DNA of 64,000 nucleotides from Talpa occidentalis (GCF_014898055.3 NW_023602073.1:23483784-23547783); one strand, 5' to 3'. Positions 12,620 through 23,623 are shown, counted from the stretch's first letter. The notes: generated from the sequence alone by a model not told the origin. Translations and numbers: made by a program.

Positions 12620-12690
12620 CGGCTCTATAAAGAATGACCCAGGCCCAGGCTCTATAAAGAATGGCCCTGGCCCAGGTGCTGGGGCCCAGG
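12620..12690 (+). repeat. Short tandem duplication
   Basis: GGCTCTATAAAGAATG occurs twice, then CCCAGGTGCTGGGG and CCCAGGTGCTAG; an imperfect local duplication. Confidence -1.
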
Positions 12691-12771
12691 TGCTAGTAAG
12701 GCTGCTGCCTTCAAGGGGTTTCAAGTGTTATGCAGAACAGAGGTGTGAATGACTCATTTTATTTTACCATA

Positions 12772-13030
12772 AATATTTATTTATGCATACAAGAACTGGG
12801 GGTACAGGCCAGAGGTGTGGGGGTATGTGTGAGAGGATTTACCAGAGACTGAGTGGGGACAGAACAGGCAGATTTGCTGAAATACCCTGTTGAGAGTAAC
12901 AGTGAGTGAGTCAGGAGAGGTCTGCAGTGCCATGTGGGTAGCTCCCTCACCAGGTATCCCACTGGTGCTGCAGTGGCTGCAGATAGCATCATAGATTGTA
13001 TCTTAACACCTTGCACCACCAGGGAGGCCC
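12772..13030 (-). mobile_element. tRNA-derived SINE (I), inserted in the tail of the next
   Basis: It sits between the two flank copies TGAATGACTCATTTTA (12746-12761) and TGAATGGCTCATTTTA (13745-13760) that belong to the neighbouring SINE, so it arrived later. Confidence -1.
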
Positions 13031-13743
13031 TCATTTTTTTTTTAAAGATTTATTTATTTATACATATAGGAAATGGGGCATGGGCCAGAGGTGCTGGGGT
13101 GAGAGGATTCACCAGAGACAGAGTAGGGAGCAGAACAGAAGGATCTACTGAAATACACTGCTGAGGGGATCAGCAGATGAGATAGGAGAGGTCTGCTGTG
13201 CCATGTGGGTAGCTCCCTGGCTGGCCGGGTGTAATGTCAGAACTGAACACAGTGCAGGTTTTCTGATCCAGCAGACCGGGTAAAGGAGGAGTCAGAGTCC
13301 TCAGTGGTTTTGGCAGGTCTTTTATTAGGATTTACCAGGTACACGGCAGGCAGGGGCGCTGGGGGGCCGGGAGGCTGACAGGCCTCCCAGTCCCCAGCAG
13401 GTCTTCACTCTGGGCTCTCCAGCCTTCTCTCAGCTTCTGCTGCTCTCGACTTCTGTTTCTCTGCTTCTTTCTCGGCTTCTGCTGGCGTCCCCATGACGCC
13501 GCTCTTAAAAAGCACAGTCTCAGCCCAGGTGAATCCCATCTACCTATGCCCACACCCTATTCCAGGTGCCCGCCATCAGGCATGCATTCAGGACCGCAAG
13601 GATCCATCATCTATCCTGATGGCGGGAGGGCAGAAAAGCCTGACATTTTTCCTTATCCTACACCGGGGATCAAATTCGTGCTGCAGAGGCTGTGGATATC
13701 TTCATAGTGCTGTGCTTAACCCCTTGCGCCACCACAAGACCCC
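13031..13743 (-). mobile_element. tRNA-derived SINE (I), split by an LTR
   Basis: The body is 13031-13229 and the head 13663-13743; element G separates them with duplication CCGGG. Confidence -1.
13230..13662 (-). repeat. LTR-like element family G, inserted in a SINE
   Basis: It is bounded by TGTAATGTCAG and TTATCCTACA with a perfect 5-bp duplication CCGGG (13225-13229 and 13663-13667). It carries a TTTATT polyadenylation-type signal for the minus strand. Confidence -1.
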
Positions 13744-14493
13744 CTGAATGGCTCATTTTAATTCCTACATAAAATGCTCTGCTTTGTAAAAGTAAGCACA
13801 TGGGTTGTATTTAATTTACAAGAATTCATGAAGGCTAGTCAGCCAGCAAAGTGGGGTGGCATCCTGGGGAGGAGTGAGAATAAGGGGCGTCTTGGTAGAA
13901 AGTGCAAAGAAACAGAGGTAGACAGAGCTTGCATACTCTGGGAACTCCAAACAGGTCACGTAGGGGTGAAGACTGTTCTGGAAAAATGGCAAAGGATGGA
14001 CAGGAGGGTGATTTTATGTACAGGCTGTTGCAACAAATAAGTAACCTGGGGCGTGGGGCTTAAACAGAAAAGTGCTGTCAGTCTCGCAGTCCTGGAGTCC
14101 GAGTCAAGGTGTTGGCAGGAAGGGTTTCTCCTGATACCTTGTTCCTTGGCATGCAGGTGGCCACCTTCTTCCTGTGTCCTCAACTGGTTTTCTCTGTGCA
14201 CATGTCTCTTCTTATAAGGACGCCTTTCCTACCTAGACCATGAAGGTTGTCGTGAAATTACCATAGTTCAGGCGTCCGTATTAAAGACCAGGAGACGAAG
14301 GATCATGACCCGCTGTGTCCCCAGTGCTTTATGCTGGGTTTGGCATGTATTGGTGATTGGTATCAAAAAAGAGGAAAAAAAAATTACATTAGAAAAAAAT
14401 TTTCTCTAAAACCTAAGCACTGGGAAAAGTGTAAATAGAAAATAGCAGCATTTACTATTTAGTTTTTTTAAATATATATTCATGCATTCAAGA

Positions 14494-14726
14494 GCTGGGG
14501 TTTAGGCCAGAAGTGTGGGGGGGGGGTGGCAGGGGTAAGAGGATTCACCAGAGGTAGAGTGGGGAGCAGCAGGCAGATTGAAATACACTGCCCACGCAAG
14601 GAGAGGGCCTGTCTCACCTGCTGCTCCCCTCAGCATGTATTTCAGTCAACCACCTGTCCTGTTCCCCGCTCTGTCTCTGGTGGATCCTCTCACCCCACCC
14701 CCCACACGTCTGGCCTGTACCCCAGC
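14494..14726. repeat. Inverted SINE pair forming a hairpin in the SERPINB9 3' UTR
   Basis: A minus-oriented SINE fragment (14494-14587) and a plus-oriented fragment (14636-14726) are mirror copies of the same SINE region, separated by a 48-nt loop. Reading both by eye gives roughly 85% pairing over about 90 bp with one small bulge. In the SERPINB9 mRNA the first arm begins 22 nt after the stop codon. Confidence -1.
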
Positions 14727-14748
14727 GGGGGGTCACAGAGGTGCAACC

Positions 14749-15153
14749 CTATGGAGAGCAAAACCGGCCACAGAAGAGAATGCTGTTGGCTTTGTTGTGC
14801 CTGATGAAGAAAAGAAAGGGGTGGTCGGCGCAGAACCGCGGCTCATCCTCCATGCAGCATTCCACCACCACCATGGCTGAGGCAGCTGCGGCCTCCGTGC
14901 CTTCCTCGTTCACCTCCACAAAACTCTTGTGCACAAACTTGGACAGACACAGGTCTGTCTCGGTTGATATCGCCGAAAAGTCGGCCTGGCTCTGCTGAAA
15001 GGCGTCCACTACTCCCAGATGCTGAAGCACAGATTCCATGTCGTAATCCTCTTCCAGTTTAAATTTTGGAAGGAAAACTTCAATGTCGGTACGCGTCATA
15101 CGGTGTGGCTTGGTCCAGGTCATGAATTTCTCAAAAGTGAGATTTTTTTCCAC
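14749..15153 (-). CDS. SERPINB9: SERPINB9 last coding exon, residues 241-374, with reactive centre loop
   Basis: The acceptor is TTTCAG followed by GTG (Val241, phase 0), and a TAG stop lies at 14751-14749. The 405-nt exon has the usual SERPINB last-exon length. It carries the shutter/strand 5A region ([21 protein letters not shown]), a flexible alanine-rich hinge GTEAAAAS, the scissile region VVVECCMED and the C-terminal signature [14 protein letters not shown] ending GRFCSP. The hinge supports an inhibitory serpin. Glu338 corresponds to the human P1 Glu that makes SERPINB9 a granzyme B inhibitor, but only 14 residues run from hinge Gly325 to Glu338 instead of 15 (see findings). No frameshift or stop is present. 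Confidence -1.
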   Translation of the reverse strand: MEKNLTFEKFMTWTKPHRMTRTDIEVFLPKFKLEEDYDMESVLQHLGVVDAFQQSQADFSAISTETDLCLSKFVHKSFVEVNEEGTEAAAASAMVVVECCMEDEPRFCADHPFLFFIRHNKANSILFCGRFCSP

Positions 15154-15801
15154 CTGAAAGGTCAGAATCAGTGAGGTCACACAGGCATCCCTCCTCCTCT
15201 CGTGGGTGGCTGCTGACGGTCACCCAGGACCAGGGGCACCTGACACGCCAGGAATCTCTGAGCTCCCTACTTGTGCCATTACCTACAGGGGCTTTGTGCC
15301 CAGCTGGGGCAACCTCCAGCAACCTGACACACAGAGGTAGTCCAGTGTCCTGTCCTCTCCTTACCCAACCGCTTCTACGACATTTCTCATTTTAACACTT
15401 GCCAACGCCCAAAAGACTGGATTCTTTCTCTTTACTGCGCTGTTTTGAAGACCGGACACTGGCAGCAGGAAGAATGGCTGTAAAAGGGCTCTCAGGATAG
15501 CCCAACCCCGAAGGGCTTTCTGCCCAGATGGGCCACTGTGTGCCTTGTGGAGAGCAACCTCAGATACAGCAGAGGTGGGAGCTGTCCCCCAACGTAGAAT
15601 CTATTCTGCCCTGGGTGACTTCTGGCTCCGCCTTCTAGTGCTGGCTCCTCCCCTTCCCTTTGTTGTGTCAGAGTTTCATTTTCTTGTTCACTGCTTCAGG
15701 TTCTAAATAGAAACAATGGTTCTTTGATACTCAATAATATTACATGTATTTATAAGTACTGTATATATTTCTTTAAATATATACATCTTAAAAATTTTTT
15801 A
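15154..15801. other. SERPINB9 intron 6, non-repetitive part
   Basis: Intronic DNA between the last two coding exons; nothing further recognised. The remainder of the intron up to 17412 is SINEs and an old L1 piece. Confidence -1.
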
Positions 15802-16120
15802 GGGGCCTCCCCGGTGGCGCAGCGGTTGAGCGCTGGGTTGCGAAACTGCCCGCAGCCTCTGCAGCGCCGGTTCGATTCCCGGCTGCTCCCCAGCCACCGG
15901 AGGAGGGTCCCACATGGTGCGCAGACCTCTCCTGCCGCCCGCTGCTCCCCTCAGCAGTGTACTTCGGTCCTTCTGCCTGCTCTGCTCCCTGCTCTGGCTC
16001 TGGTGAATTCTCTCACCCTCCCGCGCTTCTGACTGTACCCAGTGCATGTATAAACGAAACAAACGAACAAATAAATAAATAAATAAAAACATGCCTCTAT
16101 AAAAAAAAAAAAAAAAAAAA
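15802..16120 (+). mobile_element. tRNA-derived SINE (young subfamily II)
   Basis: A box TGGCGCAGCGG and B box GGTTCGATTCC match the pol III consensus; the tail ends AACATGCCTCTA then A-rich. Confidence -1.
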
Positions 16121-16380
16121 ATTTTTTAAAAAGTTTTATTTATTTTGCATGGAAGAACTGGGATATAGGCCAGAGGTATAGTGGAGTGAAAGGATTCACC
16201 AGAGACAGAGTGGGGAGCAGAAGGGGTGGATCTACTGAAATACACTGCTAAGGGGAGCAGCAGATGAGATAGGGAAGGTCTGCTGAGTCATATATGGGTT
16301 AACTCCCAGGCCAGGGATTGAACTCAGGCAGTTGTGGTGATAGCCCTGAGACTTAACCCCCTGGCCACCAGGGAGACCCT
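16121..16380 (-). mobile_element. tRNA-derived SINE (I)
   Basis: Directly abuts the previous copy tail to tail. Confidence -1.
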
Positions 16381-16384
16381 AAAT

Positions 16385-16580
16385 ATATACATTTTTAAAA
16401 ATTATGGAATATACACTCGATGGAATATTATACAGCTGTGATAAAAGATGAACTAGAGCTATTTGGAACAAAATGGCTGGACCTCACCATAAGGTGATTA
16501 TGTTAAGTGAAATAAGTCAAAAAGTGAAATTGGTTGGTTTCACTCATTGGTGGTATATAAATAATCAAAAAATATACACA
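16385..16580 (+). mobile_element. Old LINE-1 3' end fragment
   Basis: GGAATATTATACAGCTGTGA and TTAAGTGAAATAAGTCA are L1 3' UTR-type sequence, more diverged than the copies at 48 and 51 kb. Confidence -1.
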
Positions 16581-16585
16581 GGCAA

Positions 16586-16768
16586 GGGTCCTCCCTGGTG
16601 GTACAGGGGTTAAGATGCAACCTAGGAAGCTCTTGGCAGCCACTACAGCACGAGTTCGATCCCATGCCTGCCAGGGAGCAACCCACATGGCGCAGCAGAC
16701 CTCTCCTGTCTCCCCGCTGCTCCCCTCAGCAGTGTATTTCATTTTTTTTTTTTTTTAGAGGCATGTTT

Positions 16769-16799
<31 letters not shown>

Positions 16800-17195
16800 T
16801 TCATTTGTTTGTTTTTTTTTTTTTGTTTATACATGCACTGGGTACAGTCAGAAGCGCGGGAGGGTGAGAGAATTCACCAGAGCCAGAGCGGGGAGCAGAG
16901 CAGGCAGAAGGACCGAAGTACACTGCTGAGGGGAGCAGCGGGCGGCAGGAAAGGTCTGCGCGCCATGCGGGACCCTCCTCCGGTGGCTGGGGAGCAGCCG
17001 GGGATCGAACCGGCGCTGCAGAGGCTGCTGGCAGCTTCGCAACCCAGCGCTCAACCGCTGCGCCACCGGGGAGGCCCAACAGCAGTGTATTTCAGTCAGT
17101 CTGCCTGTTCTGTTCCCCACTCTGTCTGTGATTAATCCTCTCACCCCCACACCTCTGGCCTACACCCAGTTCTTGCATGCATAAATTTAAAAAAA
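16586..17195 (+). mobile_element. tRNA-derived SINE (I), split by a younger SINE
   Basis: Parts are 16586-16741 and 17080-17195; the younger insert is at 16742-17079. Confidence -1.
16742..17079 (-). mobile_element. tRNA-derived SINE (young subfamily II), nested
   Basis: Perfect 15-bp target duplication CAGCAGTGTATTTCA (16727-16741 and 17080-17094); tail side TTTAGAGGCATGTTT. Confidence -1.
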
Positions 17196-17412
17196 GCATA
17201 GTAAAGAGAAAGAATCCAGTCCTCTGGGCAGCAACAATTGTTAGGATGAGAAATGCCACAGACTGTTGGATAAGGACAGGAAGGGACACTGGTCACGAGT
17301 CACTGTCTCTGCTGCTTGACTGCCCACATCACTCATGGACAGGTACACACAGGTGGAGGGTGTGCTGTGCCCTCCAAGGGAGTACACAGGGGGGCATCTG
17401 CGTTCGTCTCAC

Positions 17413-17565
17413 CGAGTCCAGGTCCATGCCGTCGGGCAGCACAATGAGCAAGCTCAGCTCCCGGTCAGCGTAGGGCAGCTCCAGCACCTGGGCACGCACC
17501 TCCACAACGTAGGTGAGGTTAAAGCTGGACTCCTGAAACATCATCTGCACGGGCCTTTGCTCCTT
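17413..17565 (-). CDS. SERPINB9: SERPINB9 coding exon 6, residues 190-240
   Basis: This is a 153-nt exon, phase 0 at both ends, with acceptor CATCAG before AAGGAG and donor TCG followed by GTGAGA. It encodes KEQRPVQMMFQ, then strands with EVRAQVLELPYADRELSLL and IVLPDGMDLDS. These match the SERPINB segment around strands 3C, 1B, 2B and 3B. The loop LPDGMDLDS is one residue shorter than the human counterpart as I recall it. Confidence -1.
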
Positions 17566-17795
17566 CTGATGGGAAAAACAGATGAGCGTGGAATGCAAGC
17601 TAGGCTGCTGAAAGAGGCTCTCATTCCTAAGTGAGCTCCAGTGGGCTCCAGTGGAGAATGTACCAGGCTCTAGCCCACACCTCCCGATTGTCCCCCAGCT
17701 GTTCTCCAGCATCAGTACCAGGCATCAGCAAAATAAATGGCTTTTTCCAGAAGAAAAAGCCAGAGTTTCCTCATTTAAAATGCCCTGGTTCGGGC

Positions 17796-18069
17796 GGGCC
17801 TCCTTGGTGGTGCAAGGGGTTGAGCACAGCTCTATGAAGCTATCCGCAGCCTCTGCAGCAGGAGTTCAATCCCAGGCCAGGGAGCTAACCACATGGCGCA
17901 GCAGACCTCTCCTGTCTTGTCCACTGGTCCCCTCAGCAGTATACTTCAGTCAATCTGCCTGTTCTGTTCCCTGCTCTGTCTCTGGTGAACCTCTCACCCC
18001 CCTCCACTTCTGGCCTGCAACCCCAGCTCTTATATGCATAAATAAAACAAATCTTAAAAAAAAAAATAA
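17796..18069 (+). mobile_element. tRNA-derived SINE (I)
   Basis: Full length in SERPINB9 intron 5, antisense to the gene. Confidence -1.
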
Positions 18070-18282
18070 AATAAAACACCCTGGTTGCAAGTATAGAAGA
18101 ATCACACATATCTTCATGCATTTTAACACAATTGTTCCAATTCTTACACTCTCATCCAAGGAAACTTTTTAAAAAAAATACAGAAGAGGTATAGCTCGTC
18201 AGAAATTAATTGAAGCATTAAATATTACATTTGCTTTTTAAAAGTTGATACAGCCCCTGTATTAAAACTTTAAATAGTTTTT

Positions 18283-18559
18283 GGGCCTCCCCGGTGGCAC
18301 AAGGGTTGAGCGCTGGGTTGCAAATCTGCCCGCAGCCTCTGCAGCGCCAGTTCGATCCCTGACCACCGGCGAGGGCCCCATATGGCATGCAGACCTCTCC
18401 TGCCACGCCCGCTGCTCCCCTCAGCAGTGTACTTCGTCAGTCTGCCTGTTCTGCTCTCCGCTCTGGCTCTGGTGAATTCTCTCACCCTCCCGCGCTTCTG
18501 ACTGTACCCAGTGCTTGTATAAATAAATAAATAAATCTTTAAAAAAAAAAAAAAAAAAA
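18283..18559 (+). mobile_element. tRNA-derived SINE (intermediate)
   Basis: Head like subfamily II (GAGCGCTGGGTTGC), but tail ATAAATAAATAAATCTTT as in subfamily I. Confidence -1.
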
Positions 18560-19100
18560 CAACTTTAGTTTCTAAAATCAGTGATAGAAAAAGTTCTCCC
18601 CCACCCTCCTTTGCAACTAGAAGATTAATTTTTTTAACTTATTTAAAGTATACCTTATCCAAAAAAAGCTTTTTCACCTGTATGTTTCCTAACTGCATTA
18701 AATGGGATTTTTTAGGGGTAGGGAGATCTAGCGGACTATTTGAATGCAAAGTTATACCTCAGCGTTGACACTAAGGAGATTGGCAGTTTTAATACAGAAA
18801 AACTATAAATCCTAAATGCACAACAGTGAGTTAATTCACAGCAGTTCAAGTCTATACTTATTTTAATTTTAAAAATACCTGATTAAAGACATACTTTTTT
18901 GTATCCTCTCCCGCTACTCCACCCAAAACACACACGTATCTCCTGTACACCTGTGTTTGCTTTCTAGCTAAGCAACGTGGGCTTAAAGGAAAATCCTCAG
19001 TTTTCAGAACTTGGTAGCTGCCATGAGGTCTGGAAGATTAACAGAGGTTGTAAGAGCAGTCATAAAATGCAAAATATTCTGGATAGCAAATTTTTATTTT

Positions 19101-19337
19101 TTTTTTTAAGATTTATTTATGCATACAAGAGCTGGGATGTAGGCCAGAGCAGCGGGGGAAGGGGGAGTGGATTCACCAGAGACAGAGCAGGGAACAGAAC
19201 AGGCAGACTGACTGAAATACACGGCTGAGGGGAGCAGAAGGCAAGACATGAGAGGTCTGCTGCGCCAGGGATCAAACTTGTGCTGCGGACAGCTTCATCA
19301 TGCTGCATCTTAACCCCTTGTGCCATTAGGGAGGCCC
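19101..19337 (-). mobile_element. tRNA-derived SINE (I)
   Basis: 14-bp duplication CAAATTTTTATTTT (19087-19100 and 19338-19351). Confidence -1.
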
Positions 19338-19469
19338 CAAATTTTTATTTTTCCATTCAAGTTTCCAATTACTTTTAAATCTATTGTTTATGCTTTTATA
19401 AATAAAGATTTCTCCATTTAATTTCTTTTTTTCATTTAATTAATTAAATTTTCAAGAACTCCCCCTCAC

Positions 19470-19612
19470 CTCATTTATTTTAAAAGGCATTTCCATCGTG
19501 TTCTTTTTGTCAAACTCTTGATTCCACCTTCCTTTGAAGTAAATGGCGTTGACAAGAACCAGCTTCGTCTGGGCACTGATGGAGTTACTCTGCAACAGGT
19601 CTTGAATTTTAC
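19470..19612 (-). CDS. SERPINB9: SERPINB9 coding exon 5, residues 142-189
   Basis: This 143-nt exon has the standard length for ovalbumin serpins. The acceptor TTGGAAG precedes GTAAAATT; the first two bases complete Gly142, which is split across the intron. The donor is GAG followed by GTGAGG. It encodes GKIQDLLQSNSISAQTKLV, LVNAIYFKGRW and EMPFKINE. The LVNAIYFKG block is the conserved strand 3A region of the family. Confidence -1.
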
Positions 19613-20690
19613 CTTCCAAGAAAACCATAGTACATTCCGTTGATTTTTATAAGAGCATGATAAGGCTTATTGGCTGATTCAAGATTATCAGTCAAGAACC
19701 AAACACAGTTTTTAAGTTTGCGGTGTTTGGATTGTTAAGTACGGAAATCAGAAACAACATATACAAGTGCTACCCATGTTTACTGGTAGCTGGAGACTAA
19801 CCTCAAAGGTGATGTTGGGGAGAGGTTCCTAGTCTACTCAAGGAAAACCATTGCACTGGGTCAGAGAACAAGTCAGGCAGGAAAGAGAGAGACAGAAGAG
19901 GCTTGTTATTTCACAGGGTTAAATGGGGCTGTGACCTAATGCTCCAAGGTAACCTCCAGGGCTGATGTTCCAGTCACATGTGCACACGGAGGAGGCATGT
20001 TTCCAAAGGAAAAAAGCTGACCATGGAGAACATGGGGCATTGAGGAACATCTGGTAGTTTCTGGAAGAGATTTTATTTGATCCTCTAAACAAAACACCAG
20101 ATGTTCCTGCAGAAGGCTAGAGGGGCAAAGATATTCCTTTCCTTTGCATGTCAGGTTGCACCTTTTCATCACTGCATCTTGATGGCTAAGTGGTGACCAT
20201 TCCAAGAAGAAATGGGAAAATAACTACTAAGTCTTTAAGGAAAGGCAATCTTTTTTTTTTTTTTTTTTTCAATCTTTTTTTTTTTTGTTTGGAAATCTAA
20301 CGTTTATTGTATTTAATGTTGTTCGTCACTTATTTCCTTGAGGTAACATTGTTTTAGAGTTACACACCTCCTGTATGTGATCACACCACCCCCACCACCA
20401 AAGCACCCATAGTCCCCCACCCTAGACCACTGGGCCCTGCCAAGGCTGGGTATGGAGAGGAGGCCCATGCAGTGACATCCAGTGAGACCATGAATTTACA
20501 TAACATGACCACAGGGAAGCAGATGTCAGTAAGTCATTAAGCTGAAAAGCTGGCCTAGGCACTTGCTTTGACATCTATAGCCATCATCCGGGTCCTGGAG
20601 GGGGGAGGACAAACTTAAGTCTCTGTTGCTGGAAGCCTGAGCATCTGATCAAAATCTCTAAGAGTCTGTTAAGGTTTATTTATTTATGTT
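19613..20690. other. SERPINB9 intron 4, non-repetitive part
   Basis: Contains a T-rich run at 20250-20285 and an unclassified old L1-like piece (20290-20380). No exon seen. Confidence -1.
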
Positions 20691-20928
20691 TAAAGATTTA
20701 TTTATTTTGCTTAGAAGAACTGGCCAGAGTTGTGGGGTGGGGCGAGAGGATTCACCAGAGACAGAGTGGGGAGCAGAACAGACAGATGTACTGAAATACA
20801 CTGCTGAGGGGAGCAGTAGGCCAGATGGGAGAGGTCTACTGCACCATGTGAGAAGCTCCCTGGCTGGGGATCAAATTTAGTCCTAGCATGAAGGCAATAA
20901 GGCTTACTCCCTAGGCCACAGAGAAGCA
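20691..20928 (-). mobile_element. tRNA-derived SINE (I), diverged
   Basis: Head degraded (TAGGCCACAGAGAAGC); lies in SERPINB9 intron 4. Confidence -1.
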
Positions 20929-20958
20929 CTCTGATAAGGTTTAAATATGCCTTGAGGT

Positions 20959-21231
20959 GGGCCTCCCTGATGATGCAAGAGGTTAAGATACAACCTATGA
21001 AGTTATCCACAGCTACTGAAGCATGAGTTCGATTCCTGGCCAGGGAGCTACCCACATGGCCCAGCAGACCTCTCTTGTCTCCCCGCAGCTCCCCTCAACA
21101 GTGTATTTCAGTCGATCTGCCTGTTCTGCTCCCTGCTCTGTCTCTGGTAAATTCTCTCAACCCCCACCTCTGCACCTCTAGCCTGTACCCCTGTCCTTGT
21201 ATGCATAAATAATCTCTAAAAATAAATAAAT
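20959..21231 (+). mobile_element. tRNA-derived SINE (I)
   Basis: Flank duplication AAATATGCCTTGAGGT with one mismatch (20943-20958 and 21232-21247). Confidence -1.
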
Positions 21232-21418
21232 AAATACGCCTTGAGGTCCAGCCTGACTCTCTAGAGCAGCAGGGAACAGGGGAGCGGGACGGGAGGAGGA
21301 GGAGCTCAAGGGAGGTGAGAAGGCAGGGGAGGAGAAAGGAGCAGGACAGGAGAGAAGGGAAGGGGAGCAGCAGATGTGAGGACCCGGAGGATGACGGAGG
21401 GGGACGTGGCTTTCAGAC

Positions 21419-21536
21419 CTTCAGTCTTTTCTGAGACCCAGTTGTTGATTCTCTCCCGGGACTGCTCGGCAGCTTCGACGAAGGGCAGCTGCTCCAGCTC
21501 CGCCAGGTAGAACTGGAGACAGGATTCCCGAAAGGC
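21419..21536 (-). CDS. SERPINB9: SERPINB9 coding exon 4, residues 103-142 (partial codon)
   Basis: This 118-nt exon has the family-standard length. The acceptor CCCCAAG precedes GCC TTT CGG, and it ends in the first base of the Gly142 codon. It encodes [39 protein letters not shown]. The motif INxWVxxKTEGKI across the junction is a hallmark of serpins. The donor is AAG followed by GTCTGA, which keeps GT and +5 G but departs from consensus at +3 and +4. Confidence -1.
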
Positions 21537-21869
21537 CTTGGGGCGGGAGGGAGTTCAGTGAGGCTGCATGTCCAGGTAAAATGCCAACAAGGTTCAAAAA
21601 ATCCTGAATGTCCTGAGTGTACGTCTTATCACACGCTCGCCTCTTAGCCCATGGGCTACTGCCGTGAGGAGTTTAGAAACAGTAAGTACTTAGCCGGGAA
21701 TTCCCAGAACTGGAGACAGGAATTTTAGAGTCACATGTTAAATCCTTCAAGGCATAGTTAAGAATTACGATTACAAATACCAGTAACGTTCATTCTAAGT
21801 GTCAGTGCCCCAGTTTCTCTGGGAATGTATGTTCTGCATGCCTCTTAGGATCCCACTGCTGTGACTTAC

Positions 21870-22007
21870 GGAGAGGAATTCACAAGACTTTTCTCCAAAG
21901 AGCCGGTTGGCTGTTCTCAGCAAGTACTGGGTGCCGGGTCTGTTCACTTCAGTGAGAAGCGACTGGAAGCCCCGGTGAATGTCTTTCTCTGTGTTGAAAC
22001 AAAGCGC
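21870..22007 (-). CDS. SERPINB9: SERPINB9 coding exon 3, residues 57-102
   Basis: This is a 138-nt, phase-0 exon with acceptor TCAACAG and a strong donor TCC followed by GTAAGT. It encodes [20 protein letters not shown] and [20 protein letters not shown], ending CEFLS. The TANRLFGEK block (helix D/strand 2A area) is nearly invariant among SERPINB members and close to human SERPINB9. Confidence -1.
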
Positions 22008-22100
22008 CTGTTGAGAAAATAATGTAAGTGGGGAATAATGCTCTTCACGGCAGATTTTTACCTCAAATGTTCCACAGCATCTTCTTTTTCTCATTTTCTT

Positions 22101-22352
22101 TTTCTAAAGATTTATTTATTTATGTATACAAGAACTGGGGTGCAGACAAGAGGTGCAGGGGTGAGAGGATTCACCAGAGACAGACTGGGGTACTGAACAG
22201 GCAAACTGACTGAAACACACTGCTGAGGGGAGCAGCAGGTGAGACAGGAGAGGTCTGCTGTACCAGAGCTCTGTAGCGCCCTGTCCAGGGATTGAACTCA
22301 GCCCAAACTCATGCCATAGAGGTGATAGTGCTGAGACTTAACAGGGAGGCCC
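22101..22352 (-). mobile_element. tRNA-derived SINE (I)
   Basis: Lies in SERPINB9 intron 2; part of the head is lost. Confidence -1.
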
Positions 22353-22891
22353 TGTTCACTGTTCTCACATGTTTACTAGAGGTTTGTAAACTAAGCCCCA
22401 CAGTACCCATGCAGTCTGTTCAAGTAAATACAAGCTTTTGGGTTCACTTCTGAGTGATTCTGCTTATGCCCTTAACTGAGTGAACAAAATATAAAATTTG
22501 ATGAGGACCTGCCTCCATCTCTGGTCCAGTAAACAAAAAAGCAAAACCATCTATACAGAACTAAGTGAAAACAGGTTCCACCCTGTATTGGTACCAGGAT
22601 TCACTGCCTGAAGCTAGAGTCAGTCTTTTCAAGCTCACTGCTCCCCAGGGCTGGAATCCTCACTTTAATTACCTAATAAACTCTGTAACTATCATTGAGA
22701 TTTTATTTCCAGCTAACAGGAACCAGGAAGACCTGTTGGTTTATCAATAACTTGAAATAGATATGGACCTGCTCTTCCTCACCAATGAATAATTATACTC
22801 ACAAAGTCATTCATTCCCCAACACGAGGGACTCTAGCTGTTTTGATTTTATATAAGTTCTGTGTCATTTTCTAATAAAGCTCATGCAATAG

Positions 22892-23360
22892 TGTTAGGGG
22901 GAAAGGATGTCCTGAGCAAACTCCATACAGGCTTTGTGGACTCAACCCTCACTCCAGACCACAGCCATCAACACACTGGGAACTACAAATCCCATGATCA
23001 CCAAAGGGAGGGTTGCGAGGACCTGAAGGTGGAGTTAAGCAGCCATGTTTTTTGTTTGGGTATATAACCAGCCTTGTGGCCCGGGTCGCCCTCTTGACCC
23101 CACGGCGCTGGGCTTTTAGCCAGCTCTCAGCAGATCATTCGGATTCCAGGTCAGAGGAAAGAGTAGGACTCATTTAGGAATTTATCTCCCTCTTTTTCTC
23201 CCTGAGTTACTCATTTCTTCATTTCCCATTCTCATGTAAATAAACCTTTTATTAACCTTTTCTGTGTGCCTGCAGTCTAGGATTAATAAGTCCCTTTTAA
23301 GACCACTGGTGAGGACCCACAGTCATGCAACTGGTTTCATATTGGGGTTGCTCTGTAACA
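22892..23360 (+). repeat. LTR family B, copy 1
   Basis: It runs from TGTTAGGGGG to CTGTAACA, with TATATAA near 23060 and AATAAA near 23240. The 4-bp flanks are ATAG and CTAG. It lies in SERPINB9 intron 2, antisense to the gene. Confidence -1.
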
Positions 23361-23623
23361 CTAGGACCAAATTTTGGTAGTTCTCAGTTAGGTTATACAT
23401 TGCAGAGACTTCACCCAAAATGCTTCAGTGAAGGAGATTCCTGTTACCCTTGTATCTTGCTCCCCAGGCAGCTCCACTTCCCTGAATGAGCAACTATGGG
23501 TGGCTGCACTCACCAGGTACTCCCCCCTTCATTGACAGCCTTAGATCAGATGGCATAAAGCTGAGATACAGGACTTAGTAGCCAAACAGCCAGTCCTTCC
23601 TCTTGAGTGACAGGTGAGTTTAC

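Larger units (their letters stand above)
11694..12771. other. Non-repetitive DNA downstream of SERPINB9, possible regulatory region
   Basis: The largest repeat-free stretch left of SERPINB9. It holds the ISRE-like motif and a small tandem duplication. Open frames on both strands (about 85-120 codons) show no domain. It may lie in the distal 3' UTR or just beyond. Confidence -1.
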
